Assembly (NCBI GenBank): GCA_902784675.1
Contig: CACZVR010000024.1
Location: 1 to 32,506 of the forward strand
Reading direction: 5' to 3'
DNA length: 32,506 nt
Source: an uncultured Bacteroidales bacterium
Lineage (GTDB): Bacteria; Bacteroidota; Bacteroidia; Bacteroidales; Muribaculaceae
Part shown: positions 15,570 to 22,209 of the stretch, in pieces
Position numbering within the stretch: the stretch's first letter is position 1
Layout of the letters: the number at the start of each line of letters is the position of its first letter
The notes under the pieces: generated by a model
What the model was told of the DNA's origin: nothing
Seen by the model: the letters and a program-made list of their open reading frames with translations, nothing else
The model's database searches: none
Position numbers and translations under genes: made by a program

Positions 15570-16682
15570 ATGACGCTCAATTCTGTCACCATATTGAATT
15601 ACAAGAACATCGCCGAGGCCCGGCTGGAGTTCTCGCCCAAGCTCAACTGCCTTATCGGCAACAATGGCCAGGGCAAGACCAACGTGCTCGACGCCATCTA
15701 CTACATGAGCATGTGCCGCAGTTTTGCTTCGACGGGCGACAACAGTGCGGTCATCCGTCATGGCGAACCCTACATGATGCTGCAGGGCTGTTACACACGC
15801 TGCGAGACACCGCTCGAGGTGAGCGTGGCGCTGCAGCGCGGCAAACGCAAAGTCGTGCGTCGCGACGGCAAGGAGTACCAGCGCTTGAGTCAGCACATTG
15901 GGTTATTGCCCGTGGTGATGGTTTCTCCCATGGACTGGGACCTGGTGCGCGGCAGCGGAGAGGAGCGTCGCCGTTTCATGGACCTGATCATTTCGCAAAA
16001 TGACAACGAGTACCTCGATGCGCTCATCCGTTACAACAAGGCCGTTGAGCAGCGCAATGCCATGATCAAGAAAGAGATGCGCGACCCGTTGCTCTACGAG
16101 ACCGTGGAGAGCGAGATGGCGCGGCAAGCCACCCTGTTGCATCATCGCCGCAGCCAGTGGGTTGAGCAGTTCTTGCCCATCTTCATGCACTACTACAACG
16201 CGGTCGCCGGCGAGGGTGAGACCGTCAAAATGGAATACAAGAGCCATCTGAACGAGGGCACGATGACCGACCATCTGGCTGTGACTCGCGAACGTGACTT
16301 CATCCTGGGATACACCACTCGAGGCATACACCGCGATGACCTGGAACTGATGCTCAACGGCTACCCGATGCGACGCACGGGAAGCCAGGGACAGTGCAAG
16401 ACCTACACCATAGCACTGCGGTTGGCGCAATTTGACTTTCTCAAAGCCAACAACCCCGCGGTGCCCATCCTGCTGCTTGACGATATCTTTGACAAACTCG
16501 ACGCCAGGCGCGTGGAGCGCATCGTCGATGTCGTGTCAAGCGACCGCTTCGGCCAGATCTTCATCACCGACACCAACCGCACCCACCTCGACGAAATCGT
16601 GGCACGTCACGGTGGCGGCCATTGCCTCATGAATGTCGAGAACGGCACAGTCAGCAATTTGAATGGAGGAGAAACGGCATGA
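15570..16682 (+). CDS. recF: DNA replication/repair protein RecF
   Basis: RecF is an SMC-like ATPase that binds gapped DNA and helps load RecA through RecFOR. The 370-residue length is normal. Visible are the N-terminal NSVTILNYKNIAEARLEF, the Walker A motif GNNGQGKTN (about 30-38), the ABC-type signature region SQGQCKTYTIALRLAQ, and Walker B ILLLDDIFDKLD followed by the D-loop. VMVSPMDWDLVRGSGEERRRFMD is another strong RecF block. Its last four bases (ATGA at 16679-16682) overlap the start of the DUF721 gene, so the two are translationally coupled. The promoter is almost leaderless. Confidence 0.96.
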   Translation: MTLNSVTILNYKNIAEARLEFSPKLNCLIGNNGQGKTNVLDAIYYMSMCRSFASTGDNSAVIRHGEPYMMLQGCYTRCETPLEVSVALQRGKRKVVRRDGKEYQRLSQHIGLLPVVMVSPMDWDLVRGSGEERRRFMDLIISQNDNEYLDALIRYNKAVEQRNAMIKKEMRDPLLYETVESEMARQATLLHHRRSQWVEQFLPIFMHYYNAVAGEGETVKMEYKSHLNEGTMTDHLAVTRERDFILGYTTRGIHRDDLELMLNGYPMRRTGSQGQCKTYTIALRLAQFDFLKANNPAVPILLLDDIFDKLDARRVERIVDVVSSDRFGQIFITDTNRTHLDEIVARHGGGHCLMNVENGTVSNLNGGETA

Positions 16683-16969
16683 AACGTACCGAGGCTAAGA
16701 ACATCGGGCAAATCATCAATGATCTGCTCAAAAAAGAGAATCTGGATGTAGCTCTTGACGAGCACCGCGCCAGCGCCCTGTGGCCCCAAATCGTGGGCGA
16801 CGGCATCAACCGCTACACCATCAAGCGCTATGTCAAGGACGGTGTGATGACCGTGCATCTTTCATCGGCATCACTGGCCAACGAGCTCATGCTCAACCGT
16901 GCCGCCATCATCCGTCGCATCAACGAGGCCCTGGGCCGCGAAATTCTCCACGAAATCATCTTCAAATAA
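16679..16969 (+). CDS. DUF721 (DciA-like) protein
   Basis: A 96-residue protein starting MKRTEAKNIGQIINDLLK; the ATG overlaps the recF stop in an ATGA quartet. ALWPQIVGDGINRYT and the VHLSSASLANELMLNR segment are the DUF721 core, an RNA-binding-like KH-type fold. DUF721 includes DciA, which loads the replicative helicase in bacteria without DnaC. Bacteroidetes versions commonly sit right after recF, which fits a replication role, but the short Bacteroidetes type has not, as far as I know, been tested in detail. The frame is open 19 codons further upstream within recF, but the coupled ATG is the natural start. Confidence 0.85.
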   Translation: MKRTEAKNIGQIINDLLKKENLDVALDEHRASALWPQIVGDGINRYTIKRYVKDGVMTVHLSSASLANELMLNRAAIIRRINEALGREILHEIIFK

Positions 16970-16989
16970 ACTACAAGAACACAAACAAT

Positions 16990-17430
16990 ATGAACCACGC
17001 TATCGAAGCCCAATATCCCTTCAAGTGCGTCACACCGCTGCAACTGCGTTTTAATGACGTGGATGCATTGGGACATGTCAATAACTCGGTCTACTTCCAG
17101 TTTTTTGATTTGGGAAAGACACAGTATTTCAAAGGATTGAACGTGCAAAGCGACATCGACTGGCGTCGTCCCACGGTCATCATCGCCAACGTGAACTGCA
17201 GTTTCCTCGTGCCCACACTCTTCAACGAGCCTGTCGAGGTGCTCACACAGTGTGCCCACCTGGGCAATAAGAGCCTGACGCTGCTGCAGCACTTGGTCAA
17301 CAGCGATACCCGTGAGTTGAAATGCACTTGCGCCACCGTGATGGTCAACCTGGCCCCCGAGACCAACCAGCCCTCACCCATTCCGCAGGTGTGGCGCGAT
17401 GCCATCATCGCCTTTGAGGGTCACGAGTAA
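16990..17430 (+). CDS. Hotdog-fold acyl-CoA thioesterase (4HBT/YbgC-FadM type)
   Basis: The 146-residue protein starts MNHAIEAQYPFKCVTPLQLR at the ATG 20 bp after the DUF721 stop. The motif LRFNDVDALGHVNNSVYFQFFD (about residues 19-40) is the 4HBT thioesterase signature: the Asp near residue 25 is the likely catalytic residue and the following helix starts at GHVNN. Members hydrolyse acyl-CoA or acyl-ACP thioesters; chain-length preference cannot be read here. The open frame extends far upstream in frame with other genes, but that part is not protein-like. It is probably the third gene of the recF transcript and is convergent with the DUF3667 gene, with only 18 bp between the stops. Confidence 0.88.
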   Translation: MNHAIEAQYPFKCVTPLQLRFNDVDALGHVNNSVYFQFFDLGKTQYFKGLNVQSDIDWRRPTVIIANVNCSFLVPTLFNEPVEVLTQCAHLGNKSLTLLQHLVNSDTRELKCTCATVMVNLAPETNQPSPIPQVWRDAIIAFEGHE

Positions 17431-17448
17431 ATCTGTCCGATAAAGAGA

Positions 17449-18438
17449 TTATTGCTTCTGCAATTTTAACTTTTTCCGTGCTTTCCTTGTAACGAGATAA
17501 TTGATTACAAGGCCTATCAAAAAGAACATAACCGCCCACAACAGACATGCTGCAGAATAACCATATCTGAAGTACGTTTTCTGTGTTTCCGAAATATCGG
17601 CTCCCTGAAACAAAGTTTTCACATCAATGTCAAATGCAAAGAGCATCCCAGCTCCAGCTAATAAAAGCACAGTGATATAAACAAAACCACAACGCCACAA
17701 GGTGCCCCAAAGCCCATAGCCGAACAGGTACATATAAACAATGATGTAATAGACCCCGTAAACCAAAAGGATAATGTAAGAATAGACAATATAATCTACA
17801 GCCGCTAATGGAATAATCAGGAAACCCAAGACCACCATAATAACCGCGAGGAAGACCTGGATAAAGAAGCCTTCGGGCAAGGTGTGAGCCGTGTGACGGG
17901 GGGAGTAACGGAACAAACACCAGGTGGGCAAGACGGCGAGCAACGCCATGAACAATGAAAACCAACTGTAATTATTCTTCGACCAATTCATGAAGTCTTC
18001 AAACGCTCTCACGCCTGCAACATCGTATTCGATTTCAGCTATCGATATGCCCAACACATTAGGGAGCAACCAATAGTAAACCATGGAGTAAACCACCGCA
18101 ATGATAAACAGCATTTTCACAGGCGGGAAACTCACCTGACGCTTACCGTCGATGTAGTCACCAATGATGTGGCCAGGCCGCAGCAGCAATTGCCAGACAG
18201 AATAGATCAGTGAACGTGTCCCAAGGCCCCAGATGTCCATGATGCCCTGGTGGACACTTCGCCAACCTATGCGGCCCATGCCCGCCTTTTGGGAACAAAT
18301 GGGACAAAAGTTACCGGTAAATTCGCTGCCGCAGTTGCTGCAATGTTGCACCTCGTTGGATTTGAGTTTAAATTCAAACGGCTGTTCCTGCCACTGCCTG
18401 AAGCGATAGTATTTTTCTTTGAGTTGTTCAGAATTCAT
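17449..18438 (-). CDS. DUF3667 zinc-ribbon multi-pass membrane protein
   Basis: A 329-residue DUF3667 protein. A zinc ribbon with Cys33/Cys36/Cys45/Cys48 (QHCSNCGSEFTGNFCPICSQ) is followed by the family block ending in LLRPGHIIGDYIDGKRQVSFPPVKML. At least six membrane helices then run to the C-terminus, which is short and basic (TRKARKKLKLQKQ). DUF3667 proteins are common in Bacteroidetes and have no known function. The gene is monocistronic, with a TATTTTTG promoter element at 18471-18464, 26 bp before the start. Confidence 0.88.
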   Translation of the reverse strand: MNSEQLKEKYYRFRQWQEQPFEFKLKSNEVQHCSNCGSEFTGNFCPICSQKAGMGRIGWRSVHQGIMDIWGLGTRSLIYSVWQLLLRPGHIIGDYIDGKRQVSFPPVKMLFIIAVVYSMVYYWLLPNVLGISIAEIEYDVAGVRAFEDFMNWSKNNYSWFSLFMALLAVLPTWCLFRYSPRHTAHTLPEGFFIQVFLAVIMVVLGFLIIPLAAVDYIVYSYIILLVYGVYYIIVYMYLFGYGLWGTLWRCGFVYITVLLLAGAGMLFAFDIDVKTLFQGADISETQKTYFRYGYSAACLLWAVMFFLIGLVINYLVTRKARKKLKLQKQ

Positions 18439-18463
18439 CTTGATAAAGTTGTATTTGACTGTG

Positions 18464-18471
18464 CAAAAATA
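18464..18471 (-). promoter_or_regulatory. Bacteroidetes -7 element (TATTTTTG) of the DUF3667 gene
   Basis: TATTTTTG followed by CA on the minus strand, with a predicted leader of about 20 nt. Confidence 0.5.
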
Positions 18472-18519
18472 ACACTCTTTTTACCATTAGACACAACCAA
18501 GTCCCAAAAAGCTACAATA

Positions 18520-18553
18520 AAAACTGAAAACTGAAAACTGAAAACTGAAAACT
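18520..18553. repeat. Tandem 7-bp repeat (AAAACTG), about five copies
   Basis: Units of AAAACTG or ACTGAAA repeat without interruption and end 6 bp before the TACCTTTG -7 element at 18560. The array therefore occupies the place where the -33 element of this promoter should be. Confidence 0.8.
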
Positions 18554-18559
18554 ATTTCG

Positions 18560-18567
18560 TACCTTTG
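18560..18567 (+). promoter_or_regulatory. Bacteroidetes -7 element (TACCTTTG) of the PfkB-TPR/GDPD-ribH cluster
   Basis: TACCTTTGCA. A leader of about 130 nt would separate the start site from the PfkB-like gene at 18705. The upstream half of the promoter lies in the 7-bp tandem repeat. Confidence 0.65.
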
Positions 18568-18596
18568 CACATCCCGAACCGCCACATGCCGCTAAC

Positions 18597-18689
18597 ATGG
18601 TCATTCAAGCATCAATGCATGACATCATGGAGGCCGAAATGATGGCCTGCTTGACCGTAGCTGAGCATCAGGGACAGAATCACAAGTAA
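18597..18689 (+). CDS. Possible 30-aa leader ORF
   Basis: An ATG at 18597 opens a 30-codon frame beginning MVIQASMHDIMEAEMMACL and ending at TAA 18687-18689, 15 bp before the preferred start of the PfkB-like gene. It is inside the predicted 5' leader and has no recognisable family or membrane segment. It could be a translated leader, or chance. Confidence 0.25.
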   Translation: MVIQASMHDIMEAEMMACLTVAEHQGQNHK

Positions 18690-18704
18690 CACCGAGTGAC
18701 AACA

Positions 18705-19637
18705 ATGAGAAAAATTATAGCCATCGGCGAATCGGTGCTCGACACCATCTTCAAGGACGACCAACCCGTGCGTTCCTTCATGGGCGGACGCATCGCCAAC
18801 ACGGCAGCCATTCTCGGCACCATGCACCTTCCTGTTGCCATGGTGAGCGAGTGCTGTGCCGACAGTGTGGGTGACATCATCATCAACTACCTCACACGCC
18901 ACAATGTCAACGTGACCTCCATCGATCGTTACACCGAGGGGTCGACATCGCTTTCGGCTATTTTCAACGAGGGCGGCAAGGACAAACTGGTCAACTACGG
19001 GGTCTATCCCAAAAATCGCTTTGACGTGGTGTGGCCGCGCATCGACGAGGACGATATCCTGCTGTTCGGCTCGCTGTATGCCATCACCGAGCCGCAACGC
19101 GCAGCGTTGTTCGAACTCGTGAAGTATGCCGTGGAACGCAAGGCCATCATCATCTATTTGCCGGGCTTCCAGCATGGCATCGGTTTCCACATTGCCCACG
19201 TCATGCCAGCCATTCTCGAGAACCTGGAGGTGAGCGACCTGGTCATCGCCCACGAGCGCGACCTGCGCGACGTGTTCCCCAACGAGACGCCCCAACAGGC
19301 CTTCACCAACCATGTCGAGTTTTATTGCGACAATTACCTGCACATCAATCCCGACTTGACGGTTACCCGTTTCAACAAGGGTGGCCGTGCGGTACCCCAC
19401 CCCGCCATCGGCGTGCCTAATCAGCACATGCTGGGTTGGCAGGCAGGTTTCACAGCCGGTGTCATCTACGGACTGTTGAAGAACGAGGTGACCCACGCCA
19501 ACGTCCATCAGCTGCCGCGACCGGCATGGGCCGACATCGTCACCAGCGCGCAGGCCATCGCCGCTGCATGCGCCAACCCCGACAACTGCATCGACGAGAC
19601 GCTCGCTGCACGCTATGCCACTGACCTAAACGCCTAA
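18705..19637 (+). CDS. PfkB-family sugar kinase homologue lacking the GAGD motif (probable pseudokinase)
   Basis: The product is 310 residues from ATG 18705 (MRKIIAIGESVLDTIF); a GTG at 18696 in the same frame would add three residues. The N-terminus, the MGGRIANTAAILG lid motif and the overall length match a Bacteroidetes PfkB family that normally opens the same way. The C-terminal catalytic motif, normally GAGD followed by FNAG, reads GWQAGFTAG, so the catalytic Asp and the anion-hole glycines are lost. The usual VNFR-type substrate motif is also replaced, by LPGFQHG. Activity as a kinase therefore looks unlikely, although the frame is intact and the fold appears kept. It is the first gene of a plus-strand cluster, 13 bp before the TPR/GDPD gene. 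Confidence 0.82.
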   Translation: MRKIIAIGESVLDTIFKDDQPVRSFMGGRIANTAAILGTMHLPVAMVSECCADSVGDIIINYLTRHNVNVTSIDRYTEGSTSLSAIFNEGGKDKLVNYGVYPKNRFDVVWPRIDEDDILLFGSLYAITEPQRAALFELVKYAVERKAIIIYLPGFQHGIGFHIAHVMPAILENLEVSDLVIAHERDLRDVFPNETPQQAFTNHVEFYCDNYLHINPDLTVTRFNKGGRAVPHPAIGVPNQHMLGWQAGFTAGVIYGLLKNEVTHANVHQLPRPAWADIVTSAQAIAAACANPDNCIDETLAARYATDLNA

Positions 19638-19650
19638 AGCTCCGTACTGC

Positions 19651-21429
19651 ATGAATCCACTGCCCGTCAACATCGCATTGCCACATTTCAAGAACGACAT
19701 GACCATTGCTCAGGCTCAGATGGTCGCCACTGGTGCAATGCCGCCCACCAAGGGGCTTGACCAAAACATTGTCACCGAGATGCAGATGTGCTATGTGGAT
19801 TACCTCATCACCAACAAGCGCGACCTGGAGGCCGAGCAAGCCATCGAGGAGTTCATCTATGATGACGAACGCATGATGCAACTGCCCGAGCAACACGCCG
19901 CATGGCTGTGGCTCGCACGCATGGCGCTGCTCATCGATGGTGGGAACCCCTCTCTGTCGCTGGGCGCCGCCGAGAATGCCCTGCTCGTGCTGTCAGGACA
20001 CCAGGGCAAGAAAACCGAGGACTTCCATGCCATCGTGGCATCGCTGCTCTATAACCTGGCGCTCGCCCACCACGATATGGGTGACAACAGCCGTGCAGCC
20101 AAGGAGTTGACCAAGGCGCAGCAACTGCTTGAACGCCTCGCCAAGCGCAACGAGGCACGTTTCTCGGCCATGCTGCTCATGGCGGTAGAGGCCTCCACCG
20201 AGGTCATCAAGTCCAAGACCAAGCAGATGAACGTGCTGGCCCACTACCAGAGCGCCAGCGAACTCTACATGAAAGAGCTCGACAGTGGCGACGCCAACGC
20301 GACTCGCACGGCGATGTCCAACCTTGTCGACACCCTGGGCAAGGAGGGCGACATCATGCTCGAGATGGGAAACGGACGCAACGCCGTCAAGTACTACACC
20401 AAGGCTTTGCGCTACCAGAAAAAGCTGGGCGAGAAGATGGGACACCGCGAACTCACGCTATCCATCGGCCTGGCCAAGGCCCTCATGCGGCTCATCAACC
20501 GTCGTGCCGCTGCCGAGCAACTCCTGCGGTCGCTGCTGCCGCTGGCCCAACGGCTCGATGCCACAGCCGAGGTGCACGAAATCCAAGACCTACTCAACAA
20601 CAAGAATAAAAACATGAACATCATGTCATTGCTCAAGAGCATCTTTACAGTTGCCCTCATCATCATGGGCACTCTAGGCATGCAGGCCCAACTCATCGTG
20701 GGACACCGCGGCTCGCAATGGGGTGTGGAGAACACCCGTGCCGCCTTCATCAACGGCGCCAATGCTGGCGCCTGGGGACTGGAATGCGACATCCGCGTCG
20801 ATGCCGACGGCACCTTCGTCATCAGCCATGACGACAGCTACAAGCGTCTGGGCGGCCCCGAGACCAAGATTGCCGACATGCCCTCCGCCACTGTCCTTTC
20901 CACCCCGTTGACGCACAAGCGCCACGGCATCACCTATGCCGGCACGCCGTGCACACTGGGCGAGTTCCTCGACATCTGCAACGAGTACAACGTTGTGCCG
21001 GTCATCGAGGTGAAGGTCTGCACCAGCATCCACAGCAACACCAAGGCCGAAAACGAGCCCGTCTTTGACGGCATCCCCGCGCTCATCAACCTCATCGATC
21101 AGAAAGGGTTAACCGACAAGGCGGTCATCATCTCGTTCATGCCCGGCGTGGTGGACTTCATCCACCGTCATTACCCCGACATCACCGTGCAGGTGCTGGC
21201 AGGTGAGGAAGACGGCTCAGTCATGGAATGGGTCGAGTGGTGCAAGCAGTACAAGATGGACCTGGATGTCGTGCACACCATCGTCACCCAAGAGGCCGTG
21301 GACGCCATGCATGCTGCCGGCCTCAAGGTCAATGTGTGGACCGTGGACAAGGTCGAGGACTTTGAGCGCGTCAAGGCCATGGGAGTGGACTTCATCACTA
21401 CCAACGCGCGATTCCCGAAAGAACTCTAA
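19651..21429 (+). CDS. TPR protein fused to glycerophosphodiester phosphodiesterase (GDPD)
   Basis: One 592-codon frame holds two proteins. Residues 1 to about 318 are an alpha-helical TPR-type domain without signal peptide (for example NLALAHHDMGDNSRAAKELTKAQQLL and GRNAVKYYTKALRYQKKLGE). At Met322 a typical signal peptide begins (MNIMSLLKSIFTVALIIMG, likely cut after Ala346). A complete GDPD domain follows: His352-Arg353 in VGHRGS, Glu378 and Asp380 in LECDIRVD, His393 in VISHDD, and the C-terminal VNVWTVDKVEDFERVKAMGVDFITTNAR. GDPDs split glycerophosphodiesters to glycerol 3-phosphate. Such a buried signal peptide suggests that two genes have become joined, or that the GDPD is also made from the internal ATG at 20614. 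If made as one chain, the hydrophobic segment would put TPR inside and GDPD outside the membrane. ribH follows after 60 bp. Confidence 0.85.
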   Translation: MNPLPVNIALPHFKNDMTIAQAQMVATGAMPPTKGLDQNIVTEMQMCYVDYLITNKRDLEAEQAIEEFIYDDERMMQLPEQHAAWLWLARMALLIDGGNPSLSLGAAENALLVLSGHQGKKTEDFHAIVASLLYNLALAHHDMGDNSRAAKELTKAQQLLERLAKRNEARFSAMLLMAVEASTEVIKSKTKQMNVLAHYQSASELYMKELDSGDANATRTAMSNLVDTLGKEGDIMLEMGNGRNAVKYYTKALRYQKKLGEKMGHRELTLSIGLAKALMRLINRRAAAEQLLRSLLPLAQRLDATAEVHEIQDLLNNKNKNMNIMSLLKSIFTVALIIMGTLGMQAQLIVGHRGSQWGVENTRAAFINGANAGAWGLECDIRVDADGTFVISHDDSYKRLGGPETKIADMPSATVLSTPLTHKRHGITYAGTPCTLGEFLDICNEYNVVPVIEVKVCTSIHSNTKAENEPVFDGIPALINLIDQKGLTDKAVIISFMPGVVDFIHRHYPDITVQVLAGEEDGSVMEWVEWCKQYKMDLDVVHTIVTQEAVDAMHAAGLKVNVWTVDKVEDFERVKAMGVDFITTNARFPKEL

Positions 21430-21456
21430 TAGAATAACCGCTAATAGCCACTATAA

Positions 21457-21477
21457 AAACTATAGACACTATAGTTT
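21457..21477. promoter_or_regulatory. Perfect 9-bp inverted repeat before ribH
   Basis: AAACTATAG and CTATAGTTT are separated by ACA, ending 12 bp before the ribH ATG. It may be an operator or a hairpin over the ribosome-binding region. It does not resemble an FMN riboswitch. Confidence 0.45.
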
Positions 21478-21489
21478 CTATTATCAATC

Positions 21490-21981
21490 ATGTCAACTCA
21501 ACTGAATAAAAACGAGGGCTCAAACGCCCTTCACACCCTCCCCCATGTGGACGGCCTCACCGTGGGCATCGTCTGTGCCGAGTGGAATGACCAGATTACA
21601 GGCGCGCTGTTGCAAGGCGCTCTTGACCTATTTGAGAAAGAAGGCTACGAAGACATCACCGTGGCCCATGTGCCCGGCACTGTGGAACTGACCTTTGGCG
21701 CCGCTCAGATGGCGCGCACTGGCCGCTACGACGCCGTCATCATGATTGGTTGCGTCATCCGTGGCGGCACACCGCACTTCGATTATGTGTGCGACAGCGC
21801 CACCCAGGGCTGTGCCTACCTGAACGCGACGCAACAAGTGCCCATCATCTTCTGCGTCCTCACCACCGACGATCTGCAGCAGGCCCTCGACCGTGCCGGC
21901 GGTGCCCTGTGCAACAAAGGTACCGAGGCTGCCGAAGCCGCCATCAAAATGGCCCACTTCGCCCAAAACTTTGGCCACTAA
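21490..21981 (+). CDS. ribH: 6,7-dimethyl-8-ribityllumazine synthase
   Basis: RibH condenses ribitylaminouracil with dihydroxybutanone phosphate in the penultimate step of riboflavin synthesis. The 163-residue length is normal. Visible motifs are TVGIVCAEWNDQIT (substrate loop), VPGTVELTFGAAQM, VIMIGCVIRGGTPHFDYVCD with the catalytic His96, and the VPIIFCVLTTDDLQQALDRAGG block with NKGTEAAEAAIKM. In Bacteroidetes ribH is often near a TPR gene and recF, which matches this neighbourhood. Other rib genes are not present here. It is probably cotranscribed with the TPR/GDPD gene. Confidence 0.96.
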   Translation: MSTQLNKNEGSNALHTLPHVDGLTVGIVCAEWNDQITGALLQGALDLFEKEGYEDITVAHVPGTVELTFGAAQMARTGRYDAVIMIGCVIRGGTPHFDYVCDSATQGCAYLNATQQVPIIFCVLTTDDLQQALDRAGGALCNKGTEAAEAAIKMAHFAQNFGH

Positions 21982-22088
21982 ACCTTCCCCGGCAACGCCA
22001 GCCGCCATCTTTCAACAACTGAACATTCTGATTCTTCTGAGGGCATCTGCACCCCAATTCAAACGGTGAATTTAACGGATTAAACAAA

Positions 22089-22122
22089 TGGCATCTGCTG
22101 CCCGTATGGGCGACAGATGCCA
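22089..22122. terminator. Hairpin between convergent ribH and symporter genes
   Basis: TGGCATCTG (22089-22097) pairs with CAGATGCCA (22114-22122), with an inner GCCC/GGGC stem. On the minus strand TTTGTTTAA follows, so it probably ends the symporter transcript; it may work for ribH as well. Confidence 0.55.
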
Positions 22123-22139
22123 CTGATACACTTTTACAC

Positions 22140-22209
22140 GCGCCGAAAGGCGCTAATACACCCATACACAGCGGCGCTAGCCGCGCCATACACCGCGGGC
22201 TTAAGCCCG
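22140..22209. repeat. Cluster of three GC-rich palindromes spaced by TACAC boxes
   Basis: GCGCC-GAAA-GGCGC (22140-22153), GCGGC-GCTA-GCCGC (22171-22184) and CGGGCTTAAGCCCG (22196-22209) follow at about 25-31 bp centre spacing, separated by TACAC boxes. The last palindrome contains the symporter stop codon at its centre. A near copy of the last one is found at 23669-23684 on the other side of the gene. It looks like a REP-type dispersed repeat. Confidence 0.7.

Noticed and set aside
18612-19508. Long minus-strand open frame antisense to the PfkB-like gene
   Set aside because: No recognisable domain, and the plus-strand product aligns over its whole length with a known family.
21430-21489. FMN riboswitch before ribH
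   Set aside because: The gap is only 60 bp and lacks the conserved RFN helices.
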